Below the pieces are notes generated by a model. It saw nothing but the letters and a program-made list of their open reading frames with translations, did no database searches and was not told the DNA's origin. DNA of 64,000 nt, taken from the NCBI RefSeq assembly GCF_016653405.1, contig NZ_NHSN01000016.1, forward strand, positions 124,001-188,000, given 5' to 3'. This document shows positions 16,503 to 25,120 of the stretch, in pieces (the first letter of the stretch is position 1; the number at the start of each line of letters is the position of its first letter). A program made the position numbers and the translations under genes. This DNA comes from Halorhodospira halophila (GTDB taxonomy: Bacteria > Pseudomonadota > Gammaproteobacteria > Nitrococcales > Halorhodospiraceae).

Positions 16503-17172
16503 GGCCGATGCCCTCCTCCACGCGCTGATGCGCCCGGACCTGGTGCATATCCCGCTGCGCCTCGATGCGCCCGGTCACGGCCGTGACGAACTGCTCGTAG
16601 TAGAGGGTGGCAAGCTGCGGGCGCGGGGTGCTCGACTTGGCGTGCGCCCGGGACATGACGTAGTAGTAGATCGGGGTCTGGAATACGTCATCGAGCGTGA
16701 TGGGGCTCTCCAGGCTCTCCACCTCGGCCGGGGATGCGGAGTAGACGATCTCCAGGTGGCCGGCCGGATCCGGTTGCCCCGGGGTGACGTAGAACGTCTT
16801 GGGGTCGCGCTCATCGAAGACGAAGTGCTTGACCTCCGCGCTCGGTGGCTCCGTGTGCCAGTCCGGGCGGGTGGCGTCGAGGATGGCCCGGCGCACGGGT
16901 CGCACGGCACGGCCGGGGGTGTTGCCGTCACCGCCCATGTTGCGCACCACGTCGATCAGCGTGATGCCCCCCTGCGGCAACCGCTGCCGGGTGCCCGGGG
17001 TCAGCGCCACCACGTCGTTGAGGGCGTTGGCCGACGGCTTGAGAATGACGATCTCGCGCTGCGCGTCGGAGACATAGGTAAGCAGGTCGGCCGACCCCCA
17101 GCGCACGCCGGCTTCATCGTTGAGCGTGCTCGAAGCCCGGTCGAGGATCATCTTCGCCGTCACCGTCGGCAT
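16495..17172 (-). CDS. Head-tail adaptor-like protein (DUF6682-type), first paralogue
   Basis: 225 residues. The pattern ILDRASSTLNDEAGVRWGSADLLTYVSDAQREI is typical of phage adaptor proteins of the DUF6682 group; downstream come ITLIDVVRNMGG, VFDERDPKTFYV and a C-terminal helical pair with YYYVMSRAHAK. The protein most likely binds the portal from below and sets the interface to the tail. It starts 4 bases after the stop of a small acidic head gene and is followed, with overlap, by a diverged copy of itself. Two adaptors in a row suggest a two-ring connector. Confidence 0.65.
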   Translation of the reverse strand: MPTVTAKMILDRASSTLNDEAGVRWGSADLLTYVSDAQREIVILKPSANALNDVVALTPGTRQRLPQGGITLIDVVRNMGGDGNTPGRAVRPVRRAILDATRPDWHTEPPSAEVKHFVFDERDPKTFYVTPGQPDPAGHLEIVYSASPAEVESLESPITLDDVFQTPIYYYVMSRAHAKSSTPRPQLATLYYEQFVTAVTGRIEAQRDMHQVRAHQRVEEGIGHA

Positions 17173-17176
17173 CGTC

Positions 17177-17575
17177 TCAGCCCCCCGTCTCCAGTCGGCG
17201 GATCTCCGCGGCGAGCGACTGTGCCGAGCGGCGCTTGTCGAGCTTCACGCCGTGGCGCTGCTCGGCGTACTCGGCGAGCACGTCGCGGGAGAGCTTACGC
17301 ACGGGGTAGAACTCGCCGCGGATCTCGATCACCAGGTCTTCCGCGCCCTCGCCGTCCTCCTCGCCGCTCTCGGGCTGCTCGCCCTCCTGGGCCTGCTTCT
17401 GCCCGGTGTCGGTCGCGCCGCTGACCAGCGCGTACTGATCGGGGTGGCGCTTGAGCATCCGCTCGGCGATCTCCTGCCCGACCTCCTGCACGTCGCCAGG
17501 GCCGGACCAGAACACGCCGCTGCCGTAGAGCCGATCCCGGTGGGTCGGCTCGCGGCCGATGTACTTCACCTTCAT
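17177..17575 (-). CDS. Small phage head protein with SAP-like C terminus
   Basis: 132 residues in three parts: an N-terminal domain (1-60, MKVKYIGREP to HPDQYALV), a strongly acidic Gln/Glu linker (60-85) and a C-terminal helical unit (95-130, VRKLSRDVLAEYAEQRHG to AAEIRRLE) that resembles the small SAP/HeH motif. Proteins of this form are common between capsid and adaptor genes in phages and may be minor head or head-completion proteins. The ATG at 17575 is preceded by a GGAGG ribosome site just after a strong hairpin. Function is not known. Confidence 0.5.
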   Translation of the reverse strand: MKVKYIGREPTHRDRLYGSGVFWSGPGDVQEVGQEIAERMLKRHPDQYALVSGATDTGQKQAQEGEQPESGEEDGEGAEDLVIEIRGEFYPVRKLSRDVLAEYAEQRHGVKLDKRRSAQSLAAEIRRLETGG

Positions 17576-17591
17576 GGGGCTATCCTCCGGC

Positions 17592-17612
17592 GGGGCGGCG
17601 CGTGGCCGCCCC
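17592..17612 (-). other. Intergenic hairpin between decoration and minor head genes
   Basis: Perfect 8-bp stem GGGGCGGC/GCCGCCCC with a 5-base loop, in the only untranslated gap between the decoration protein and the next head gene. It has no U-tract on the minus strand, so it is more likely an mRNA processing or stability element, or a partial brake on expression, than a full terminator. The next gene's GGAGG follows directly. Confidence 0.5.
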
Positions 17613-17623
17613 GGATTGCGGGG

Positions 17624-18025
17624 TTACTTGCCTTGCCAGTCGTAGGTGGCGACGACGGTGATCTCACCGTCCACGCCGGCGCCGAGCGAGGCGATGATGT
17701 CGCAGACCTCCTCGACCACCTTGGGGGCGTGGTTCGAGTCGGCGCGGATGCGACCAGCACTGGCCAGCGACTTGGAGCCGGTGAAGTAGGTCGCCTCGGT
17801 GTCGTTCTCGGTCATGTAGCCGAACGAGGCGCTGGCCCCGCTGCCGCAGGCACCGTGGACCACCATCAGATCCAGGAGCCGGGTGTGGGCCGGCAGGCGA
17901 ATGAAGTGGACGGTATCGCCGCTGGAGCCATCGACGTTGAGGGTCGCGGTGGCCGTGGCGGTGTTGCCGTACTCGCCGGCATGGATGATGTCGGTGTGAA
18001 GCTGCTCGAAGTTGATGCGAGCCAT
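17624..18025 (-). CDS. Capsid decoration/stabilisation-type protein
   Basis: 133 residues, predicted all-beta, with no charged N-terminal signal. Blocks such as ATATATLNVDGSSGDTVHF, FIRLPAHTRLLDLMVVHGA and DGEITVVATYDW are typical of small beta-sandwich proteins encoded directly after phage capsid genes and often called head decoration or structural proteins. It lies 60 bases after the capsid gene stop and is followed by a strong hairpin, consistent with high, separately tuned expression. The family is not certain; the capsid-adjacent position and fold pattern carry the call. Confidence 0.6.
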   Translation of the reverse strand: MARINFEQLHTDIIHAGEYGNTATATATLNVDGSSGDTVHFIRLPAHTRLLDLMVVHGACGSGASASFGYMTENDTEATYFTGSKSLASAGRIRADSNHAPKVVEEVCDIIASLGAGVDGEITVVATYDWQGK

Positions 18026-18085
18026 GATTCAGTCCTCCAGGGATTCAGAGAGAGGGGACGGCGCTGGGCCGCCCCCATGGCCGGC

Positions 18086-19330
18086 TCAGGCGGTCGGATC
18101 CGGCGCGTAGGAGTCCACTGCGATCACGCCGTGGTCGGTCATCAGGCCGGTGTCCTGGCGCTTGAAGCGGACCTTGGCCTTGCCGCCCATGAACGCCATG
18201 GAGACCTCCATGCCGTTGTCGTGGTCCACCTTCTCCTCGTGCCAGTTCGCGTGGTAGCCGCTGGTGCCGTGGTTGCCATACGCCTCGGCGAGCGCCTGGG
18301 CGCCGAGCAACAGGGCCCGGTCCACCGGCGCAGCCGCCTCGTTCTCGACCACAGCACCGCTGGAGTTGTGGCTCTTGACCGGCGAGCCCTGGTAGAAGCG
18401 AACCGCGCGGTTGTGTTTCTTCACGAGGATCCCGTTCCACATGCCGCACTCGCCGAGAAACAGCGGGTGGTTCCAGCCCTGGCTGCGAGCGTGGGCGTTC
18501 GAGATGAACGTGCGCCAGTCGTTGCCCGACGTGCTCTGGAGGAACTGGTACCACTGCCGGCTGGAGATCGTGAGCAGGTAGAGCGGGTTGTCGTCGGCCT
18601 GCGGGTCCATGTTGCCGCTGGCGTCTTGCAGGCGGATCGGCTGGAGCGGGAACACATCGTCATCGAGGGTCGCCCGGAGCATGTCGATGGTCTCCAGGGT
18701 GATGATGTTCGTACTCCCGATCTGGCTCACGTTGTCCGCGCTGCCGGCGCAGAAGTACCGGCCGTAGGACGGCGGCGCCACGTCGTTCACCACGATGTCG
18801 GCGAACTCCTCGTGGCTCTCCTTGGGCACGGCCCAATCAATGCCATCGTCGTCACCGCGGGCACCGGCCATGTGGACGTGCGCAAGCTGATCCTCCAACC
18901 GTGCGCCGTAACCAGCCAGGTTGGCCTTGGCGATGCCGCGAAGCTGGTGAACAGTGCGCTTTTGCGTCATGCGACCGCCGGTGTCCACGCCAGCGCGGTA
19001 CTGGTCGATGCGCAGGTCCATGGAACTGAACGTCAGATCCATCATGCGCCCGGCCAGCTTGCGATCACCCATCGTCGGGCGGCCGGTGATGATGTTGAAC
19101 AGGTCCACGCTCACCTGGTCGCCGGCGCCGGTGCTCAGGTCGCGGATCTGCACGATGGGATAGTCCGGGCTGGTCTGCCCCTTGAGCTTGGACTCCGCCC
19201 CGGACTGCTTGGGCGCGGGGCCGGTCAGTCGGCGACGGAACGACGGCCGGCGCTGGGTCTCAGCGAAGGCCGCAACGGAATAGAGCTTCTTGGCCAGCGG
19301 AGAGCCGACCGGGATGTTGGTACGAGCCAT
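18086..19330 (-). CDS. Major capsid protein, N4-gp56/DUF4043 family
   Basis: 414 residues. The pattern of this capsid family is visible throughout: an N-terminal MARTNIPVGSPLAKKLYSV, then PIVQIRDLSTGAGDQVSVDL, a central QKRTVHQLRGIAKANLAGY, and the C-terminal blocks PLYLLTISSRQWYQFL and NPLFLGECGMWNGILVKKH-like sequence. It follows the scaffold gene by 18 bases and precedes the decoration protein. The HK97-like fold is known for the family. No protease gene is seen nearby, consistent with assembly on a separate scaffold without a cleaved delta domain. Confidence 0.85.
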   Translation of the reverse strand: MARTNIPVGSPLAKKLYSVAAFAETQRRPSFRRRLTGPAPKQSGAESKLKGQTSPDYPIVQIRDLSTGAGDQVSVDLFNIITGRPTMGDRKLAGRMMDLTFSSMDLRIDQYRAGVDTGGRMTQKRTVHQLRGIAKANLAGYGARLEDQLAHVHMAGARGDDDGIDWAVPKESHEEFADIVVNDVAPPSYGRYFCAGSADNVSQIGSTNIITLETIDMLRATLDDDVFPLQPIRLQDASGNMDPQADDNPLYLLTISSRQWYQFLQSTSGNDWRTFISNAHARSQGWNHPLFLGECGMWNGILVKKHNRAVRFYQGSPVKSHNSSGAVVENEAAAPVDRALLLGAQALAEAYGNHGTSGYHANWHEEKVDHDNGMEVSMAFMGGKAKVRFKRQDTGLMTDHGVIAVDSYAPDPTA

Positions 19331-19348
19331 GATCTTCGTCCTCGGCTA

Positions 19349-20437
19349 CTAGAGCCGGGCCAGAAACTCCTCGCGTTGGGAATCGCTCATCCGCTCGAGC
19401 TTCTCGGCAAGCTGGGTTGCCGACATGCGCTCGACTTCCTCGGATTCACTGGCCCCCGCGGCAGCGCCGCCCGGCAGGTCGGATAGAGAGTTGGGTGTGT
19501 CGTCGCTGGTCCGCTCCGCCTCTTGCAGCCGGCGGGCGGCAGCGGCGGTCACGTCCTCGGTGTTGCGTTGCGATGCGGTGGAGATGCCGAGCATCTTGAC
19601 CACCTCGCGGAAGCGATCCTCCAGCGAGTAGTCCTGATACTTGGGGTTCGCGCGAAGCTGCTCATCGAGGGCCACAGCGGCGGCATAGCGCGGGTCGCCG
19701 CTTTGCTCCCATTCGATGAGGACCGGCTTGCCGTTGGCGTCGGTGACCGCGGCCTTGGCCTGATCGACCTCGGCCTGGATCCGCTGCTGCTCGGTCTGCT
19801 GCACGCGCTCCTCGGCCTGCTGGTGGCGACGCTCGATCTCCTCGCGGAGTTGTTGGTTCTGCCGGTAGAGCACCTCCAGCGGCTTCGCCAGTTCGTCGCC
19901 GTAGTCGCGCCGGAACGCCTCCAGGTCCAGTTCCTCGGTACCGCCCTCCTCTCCGCTATCGGGGGAGCCGCCGTCTTGCTGGGGGGCACCCTGGGCGCCC
20001 TTTGAAGGGGCCTGGCCCTGGCGCAGTTGCTCCAGCTCTTGCCGGAGCCGTTCAGCCTCGCGCTGGTACTCGCTGGCCTGCTTGCGCGCGCCTTCGAGCA
20101 CCGAATACGGGATCTCGTGCCGGCCATCCCGCGTCTTGACTACCCGCTCGGGCTCATCGTCCGTGCCGGTGTTCTCGCCCTGGCCCTCCTGCTGCTGGGC
20201 CTTCGGGTCGTCGCCCTGCTTGGACTGCTGCCCGCTATCCGCCACCGCGCCCGTTTGGTCCGCGGCCGGTTTGCCGGCATCGCCCCCGCCCTCGGCATCC
20301 GAGCCGGCTGCATCAATCGAATCGCTGCCTTGCTCGTCGGATTCGCCTTCGAGTTCAGCCAGGATCCGGTCGATCTCCTGCTCATCGTTCGGGATACCTT
20401 CGGGGTTGCTCAGGTAGTCATTGGTATTTCCACTCAT
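19349..20437 (-). CDS. Capsid scaffolding protein
   Basis: 362 residues, highly acidic and Gln/Glu-rich. A disordered N terminus (1-90, Asp/Gly/Gln-rich) is followed by a small region with TRDGRHEIPYSVLEGAR, a coiled coil (about 115-150), a second linker and a long coiled coil (about 195-235), and an acidic helical C terminus (MSATQLAEKLERMSDSQRE). The composition, length and place between portal and capsid match P22 gp8-type scaffolds. A terminator-like hairpin separates it from the portal gene, so its level may be set independently. Confidence 0.8.
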   Translation of the reverse strand: MSGNTNDYLSNPEGIPNDEQEIDRILAELEGESDEQGSDSIDAAGSDAEGGGDAGKPAADQTGAVADSGQQSKQGDDPKAQQQEGQGENTGTDDEPERVVKTRDGRHEIPYSVLEGARKQASEYQREAERLRQELEQLRQGQAPSKGAQGAPQQDGGSPDSGEEGGTEELDLEAFRRDYGDELAKPLEVLYRQNQQLREEIERRHQQAEERVQQTEQQRIQAEVDQAKAAVTDANGKPVLIEWEQSGDPRYAAAVALDEQLRANPKYQDYSLEDRFREVVKMLGISTASQRNTEDVTAAAARRLQEAERTSDDTPNSLSDLPGGAAAGASESEEVERMSATQLAEKLERMSDSQREEFLARL

Positions 20438-20497
20438 CGCGTCGTCTCTCCTATCGCCTGGAGTTGCGTGGTCGGGGACTGTCGTGCCCCTAGAACG

Positions 20498-20522
20498 AAA
20501 AAGCCCGGCTCAGAGGCCGGGC
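20498..20522 (-). terminator. Intrinsic terminator overlapping the portal stop codon
   Basis: On the minus strand GCCCGGC, a 6-base loop and GCCGGGC are followed by TTTTT. The stop codon of the portal gene (20510-20512) sits in the loop. Because capsid and scaffold genes lie downstream, it must be partly read through or suppressed by antitermination; it may balance portal against capsid. Confidence 0.7.
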
Positions 20523-22693
20523 GTTTCGGTGTGCCGCGTCTGCTGCGGCGAGGGGGGTGGGCCGTGTCGTGGCCCCTCCGGTGTCTGTTGCGCTGCCGCC
20601 TGTTCATCCCGGCGCAAGCGGGCCCCGCGCTCGAACAGTTCGGCGTGCTGGGCGGCCTCGGCGCGCATGTCCTCGTGGGATCCGCGCTCGATCTCGCTGA
20701 TGGTCTTGGCGGTCTGCGCGGCCTGGTGTTCGGTATCGACGCCGGCGGTCTTCTGCGCCATGGCGATGGCGCGCTGGGCGTCGGCCATGGCCTTCTCGGC
20801 ACGAGCCTCCAGGTCGCGGACCCGGGCCTCGCGCTCGCGCAGTTCCAGCTCGGCGGCCTGCTGCTGCATCTCGGCCTGGCGCTGCTCGGCCTCGGCCTGC
20901 TGCTGCGCTTGAAGGGCCTCCTCCTCGGTCTGCGGCTGCTTGCTGCCGCCGCCCATGCCGGTGACCGCGCGGATGCGCTCGACGAACTCCTTGCGGTTGG
21001 GTAGGTCGGAAGCCTCGATGATGATGTCCATCACGGCCGCCTGCAGTTCTGGGGGGAGCGTCTGCGTCAGCTCCATCATCCGCGCGAGCAAGTGCTGTCG
21101 GTACGTCGTGCTGCTCGGGGTCTCGTCGAGGGCGACCTGGGTGCGCAGCTTGAGGATGTCGTTGGTCCGGTACTCGTAGCCGAGCTCATCGTGCTCGGGG
21201 TGGTTCAGGAGGACATCCTTGACCTCGCCGGTGACCGACTCGACGCGCACCGGCAGGTCGGTCTTCTGGCCCAGGTCTTCGACGAGCATCGACATGAGCA
21301 ACTCGGCGGCCAGACGCCGGCCGTCCTGGTAGTTCTCGATGATCTTGCCAAGCACCTGCTGGCCCTGCTCGACCAGGCTTTTGATCGCCTCGCCCGACTG
21401 CCCGGATCCGGCGCCGCGACCCATCATCTCGTGGAATAGGCCCGAGGCGTCCTGGATGTTCTGCTTCGCCTCCTGCATCACCTCGAACTGCTGCGGGTTA
21501 AGCCGCGCGTCGGTGTCCACGTTGAACCCATTGGCGTTCTGCCGGCTCGGGTTCGTGATGATGTAGGCGTCCGAGCGCGCGACCTCCTGCGCCGCCTGGG
21601 CATGGTCGTCCACCGCATCCCGGTCGGCGATCACCCGGCGGGTGGAGAGGTTGTAGAGCATCTTGCTGCGCCGGGCGTTGACCTCCTCCTGCGGGGATTT
21701 CATCGCGCGGATCAGCCCGTAGGGGGCGCCGCTGCGATCCTGCCTGTAGCCAACGAACGGCACATAGGGGAAGTAGCCGTGCTTGTACGGCGAGGGGCGG
21801 TCGGCGAGCTGGTGCGGGCCAAGATAGTAGGCCACGCGCAGCCGGAAGGAGCGGGCCTTGCGTGGCGTTACGAGACCCGCGGCAACGGCGTTCAGGTGTC
21901 GGCGGTCTTCGCGGTTGAGTTCCACCACCCGGCCATCGGGCAGGTCGAGCACCCACATATCGGTGTGGACGCGGTACCACACTTCGTAGAGCGCAAGCCG
22001 GTGGCGCTCGGTGTCCAGCCACTCCTCCTCTTGTAGCGAGGTGGTCTGCTCGATCTCCCAGGAGCGGCCAAGTGAGACATCGACACCGTTCGGGTCATCC
22101 CACGCCGGGCGCTGGGCGACCGACTGGCGGATCAGCCGCTTGTGCCGCGGGAAGTGGCCCTCCAGGTCGTCGGCGTCGTACCAGCGTTTGCGTACCAGGT
22201 ACCGGGCGTCCCGGAGCATCGGGTCGCGGGAGCGGTAGTCGAACCAGATTTCGTCGCGGTGGACGGCCTGCACGCGGTACGGGTACTTGAACGGGTCGGA
22301 CTCGCGGCTGACCTCCAGCCACCCGATGCCGACCTTCACTTGCGATTCGTGGGCCTCCGAGCACCCGGTGTTGAAGCGTGCGAGGCGCACGGCCTCCTGG
22401 AGTTTGACGTTCAGGGCCTCGGCCACCTCGGTGGCCTGGTCGTCCTCGCCGCGCACGATGGGGTCGGTGCGGGTACGCGCTTCCAGGCCGAGCACGGTGT
22501 CGATAGTTGGGCGAATCAAATTGACGACGATGGGCGCGATGCCCAGCTCACGCATCCGCTGCATCGTCTCGGTATCAAGCTGATTGCCGTCGTAGAAGTC
22601 GGCCTCGCGCGCGGCCTCGGCACGCCATGCGGGCTCATAGCGCAGGTCGGTGAGGATCTGCTCGATGCGCTCGCGGGGCAGTGGCTTTGTCAT
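20510..22693 (-). CDS. Portal protein, P22-like
   Basis: 727 residues, almost the length of P22 gp1 (725). Recognisable features are the N-terminal MTKPLPRERIEQILTDLRYE, FYDGNQL near residue 50, PIVVNLIRPTIDTVLGLEAR at about 70-90, the wing with WFDYRSRDPMLRDARYLV and the central TRRVIADRDAVDDH. The last 130 residues are a Gln/Glu/Ala-rich coiled coil (about 590-690), fitting the barrel at the DNA-entry vertex. It lies 5 bases after the large terminase gene. The portal forms a dodecamer that receives the terminase and later the adaptor. Confidence 0.85.
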   Translation of the reverse strand: MTKPLPRERIEQILTDLRYEPAWRAEAAREADFYDGNQLDTETMQRMRELGIAPIVVNLIRPTIDTVLGLEARTRTDPIVRGEDDQATEVAEALNVKLQEAVRLARFNTGCSEAHESQVKVGIGWLEVSRESDPFKYPYRVQAVHRDEIWFDYRSRDPMLRDARYLVRKRWYDADDLEGHFPRHKRLIRQSVAQRPAWDDPNGVDVSLGRSWEIEQTTSLQEEEWLDTERHRLALYEVWYRVHTDMWVLDLPDGRVVELNREDRRHLNAVAAGLVTPRKARSFRLRVAYYLGPHQLADRPSPYKHGYFPYVPFVGYRQDRSGAPYGLIRAMKSPQEEVNARRSKMLYNLSTRRVIADRDAVDDHAQAAQEVARSDAYIITNPSRQNANGFNVDTDARLNPQQFEVMQEAKQNIQDASGLFHEMMGRGAGSGQSGEAIKSLVEQGQQVLGKIIENYQDGRRLAAELLMSMLVEDLGQKTDLPVRVESVTGEVKDVLLNHPEHDELGYEYRTNDILKLRTQVALDETPSSTTYRQHLLARMMELTQTLPPELQAAVMDIIIEASDLPNRKEFVERIRAVTGMGGGSKQPQTEEEALQAQQQAEAEQRQAEMQQQAAELELREREARVRDLEARAEKAMADAQRAIAMAQKTAGVDTEHQAAQTAKTISEIERGSHEDMRAEAAQHAELFERGARLRRDEQAAAQQTPEGPRHGPPPSPQQTRHTETPGL

Positions 22694-22698
22694 ACGGG

Positions 22699-24141
22699 TC
22701 AGACTCTCCAGTCGGGTGCCGGGCGGGCGACGGTGGTGCCGGCGGATGCGGACGGCGGCTCGGCGTGGCGGATCATCATCAGCGCGTACCGGGTAGCGTC
22801 GAGCAAATCGTCGCGCTCCTTGACGATCTTCCCGTCCTTGCGGTGGTAGAGCCGGAACTCCTCAAACCAGTCTTTGAGGTGGCCGAATACCTTGAGCCGA
22901 CCGGTCTGCATTCGGTCGAGCATTTCGGCCAGGCCGGCCTCCACACTCGTGCGCGAGAGCCGGGTGTCGTCTCGAGTTTCTGGGAACGCGGCGTGGGTGG
23001 GAAGCATGTTGAGCCCCTGCTCCCGGTACTGCTCGGCAAGCTGCACGCCTGAGCCCTTCTCGGTCTGGTACCCATCGTGCGGCCAGGCCCATGGCAAGCG
23101 CGGCCCCCAGGGCTTGAGCGCCGCGGCGTGGATCACGGGCGTCGCCTGGCTCTTTCGGTAGCCGTTGGTGACGTAGATCGTGTCCGAGTCGCGGTCCCAT
23201 ACGATCTTCGCGGCCGCGGTCGGGTGGTCCCAGCCGAAGTCGAGGCCACCGATCACCGGCCAGATGGCAGGCACCGTGAACGGCTCGACGCTGATCTCCT
23301 CCTCGGCGATGGGGAAGATCCGCCCGGAGCCGAGGGTCGGGATGCCGTGGGCGCGAGCCTCGCGCTCGTGTGCCGGGAACGAGGCGATGATCCGCTGGCG
23401 CTCCTCGGCGTCGATGTGCTCGGCGTCATGGATGGTCATGTTCGTGTCGTGGCGCTGATCGGAGTCTTCCATCAGATACCTCGACACGACCGACGACATG
23501 CCCATCAGCGGGGTGAACGAGAGCGCGACGATCCCTCCCGTGGCGATGGTCCGCGCCAGGCCCTCGTCGTAAATGTCCTCGGGCGGTTCTTCGTCATACC
23601 AGACGAAATCGACCGGCGGGCCCTGCCACTTGCGCCGGCCCTGGGCGTAATAGCGAAACCGAAGGAAGGAGTAGCCGCCGCTTGCGTGCTTCACACGGAT
23701 GTAGTCGTAGAGGTGGCTGACGCCGGCGGCCATGCCGTAGTCGCTGGTCAGGCACCGCTTGGGGATCAGCCCTGTGCCCTCCTCGCCCGGATGCCCGAGG
23801 AGTACGCGCTGGCCGTTGTCGCGCGTCGTCTCGCCGGTCTCACCACTCGCCCACACCACTACGGGGCGATCCCAGCGCCGGCCGGGCCACCAGTCGGGGT
23901 ACTCGCCGGTGAGGTGATAGGCGACCTCCGCACCCGTGGCGTAGGTCTTGCCCTGCTGGTTGCCTGCCCGTAATAGCCTTTCGCGGAAGCTCGCCCCGGC
24001 GGCGTGGAACTCGCGCTGCTTGGCGTAGGGTCGGTAGTCGGCCAGGCGCTCCTGGGCAAGCTCCTCGTCAATCTGCGCGAGGATCGCGCGCCGCTCCAGG
24101 GGCGAGAGCCGCTCAATGAAGCTCGGGTCGAGAACCTGCAT
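22699..24141 (-). CDS. Terminase large subunit, P22 gp2-like
   Basis: 480 residues. The ATPase Walker A motif AGNQQGKT is at about 59-66, and the Walker B with catalytic Glu (FVWYDEEP) near 179-186. The C-terminal RNase H-like nuclease begins near PVIGGLDFGWDHPTA, whose first Asp is a probable metal ligand; further acidic residues follow near the C terminus (DLLDATRYALM). Length and motifs match the headful P22/Sf6-type terminase. It overlaps the small subunit gene by 29 bases, so the two are translationally coupled. Headful packaging is inferred from the family. Confidence 0.9.
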   Translation of the reverse strand: MQVLDPSFIERLSPLERRAILAQIDEELAQERLADYRPYAKQREFHAAGASFRERLLRAGNQQGKTYATGAEVAYHLTGEYPDWWPGRRWDRPVVVWASGETGETTRDNGQRVLLGHPGEEGTGLIPKRCLTSDYGMAAGVSHLYDYIRVKHASGGYSFLRFRYYAQGRRKWQGPPVDFVWYDEEPPEDIYDEGLARTIATGGIVALSFTPLMGMSSVVSRYLMEDSDQRHDTNMTIHDAEHIDAEERQRIIASFPAHEREARAHGIPTLGSGRIFPIAEEEISVEPFTVPAIWPVIGGLDFGWDHPTAAAKIVWDRDSDTIYVTNGYRKSQATPVIHAAALKPWGPRLPWAWPHDGYQTEKGSGVQLAEQYREQGLNMLPTHAAFPETRDDTRLSRTSVEAGLAEMLDRMQTGRLKVFGHLKDWFEEFRLYHRKDGKIVKERDDLLDATRYALMMIRHAEPPSASAGTTVARPAPDWRV

Positions 24142-24703
24142 CGCTGCCCTTCTTCACTGGCGACTGCTCGGCCCGCTGCTCGGCGGCCTTCACCTGCTCC
24201 CGCAGGGCCTTGAGCGTGTCGCGGTCCAGGGTGCCGAACATGCCCCGCTGCTCGTTATCGGCCTTGTACCCACCGACGTGCTTCATCAACTTGTCGAGGG
24301 CCTGGTTCTTGTCGATCAGTCGGTACTCGAGCACCTGCGCCTCGCTGCCCGGGATGGCGCGCACCTTCACCCGGGAGAGCGCGGCGGCGGTCTGGTCGTC
24401 CAACTCCTGGACCGGCTTCGGCGAACCGTCCTCGCGGAATAGCTTGCGCGGGTCCGCCATTGCCACTCGGGCCAGCTCCTCGATCACCCGCTCGGCGGTG
24501 ATCTCCAGCTTCTGAGCCCGTTGGCTTTGGCCTTTGTCGATTTCCGCACGCACCCAAGGTTTTCCAAGTAGTTCCGGGCCTATCCGCGATGCGGTCTTCT
24601 CGCTGTAGCCGGCGCGGATCGCCGCCTTCGAGGCGTTGGCGTCAATCAGGTATTCCTGCACGAACCGGCGCTGCCGGTCGGTAAGCCCGGAGGTCTTGCC
24701 CAT
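24113..24703 (-). CDS. Terminase small subunit
   Basis: 196 residues from the ATG at 24703, chosen because it follows an AGGA ribosome site and begins the conserved part (MGKTSGLTDRQRRFVQEYL). The N-terminal HTH of the Terminase_2 type is clear: NASKAAIRAGYSEKTASRIG. A central helical region (AERVIEELARVAMADPRKLF) drives oligomerisation in relatives, and a basic Lys/Gln/Glu tail follows. It would bind the pac site; pac often lies in this gene in headful phages, but no site was identified here. Confidence 0.85.
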   Translation of the reverse strand: MGKTSGLTDRQRRFVQEYLIDANASKAAIRAGYSEKTASRIGPELLGKPWVRAEIDKGQSQRAQKLEITAERVIEELARVAMADPRKLFREDGSPKPVQELDDQTAAALSRVKVRAIPGSEAQVLEYRLIDKNQALDKLMKHVGGYKADNEQRGMFGTLDRDTLKALREQVKAAEQRAEQSPVKKGSDAGSRPELH

Positions 24704-24757
24704 GGTTTTGATCCTGCTTCTACGGAGCCCGGTCACGCACACGAACCGCACCGGTGA

Positions 24758-25120
24758 TCAGTGGCCGCGTTGCTCCAACACCTGTTCTGCCGCTTCCTGG
24801 GTGTGTTTATATACAGCCCCGGAGATTTGCGCGCGGTGGTACTCCGTCAGCCCCCACATGACGATGCCGAGCATGAGGGCGACGAGGGCGCCGACGACGC
24901 TGGCCACCTTCCAACCGCCGGATCCATACCCTCGGCGGTAGGCCAGATCATCCCGCAGCGAGTCGAGTTTCCCGCCCAGCGTCTCGCCCATCCGGTCTAC
25001 CTTGACCTCGATACGATCCTGGCCTTTCTCCAGGATCACGACGCGGCCCTCGACGTGGCCCAACTCGCGGTGCAGGTTGACGTACAGTTCCGCGTTGGTT
25101 TGGTCTGGTGGCTGGGTCAT
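24758..25120 (-). CDS. Coiled-coil single-TM phage protein, holin candidate (XhlA-like layout)
   Basis: 120 residues from the ATG at 25120, which overlaps the hydrolase stop (ATGA). Residues 15-65 are a coiled coil (LHRELGHVEGRVVILEKGQD and on); residues about 73-93 are one membrane segment (VASVVGALVALMLGIVMWGL), then a polar tail. This order, cytoplasmic coiled coil then one C-terminal membrane span, is that of XhlA-type lysis accessory proteins. It is the only membrane protein in the lysis cassette apart from a lipoprotein, so it is the best holin candidate. It could also be a membrane adaptor. Confidence 0.5.
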   Translation of the reverse strand: MTQPPDQTNAELYVNLHRELGHVEGRVVILEKGQDRIEVKVDRMGETLGGKLDSLRDDLAYRRGYGSGGWKVASVVGALVALMLGIVMWGLTEYHRAQISGAVYKHTQEAAEQVLEQRGH

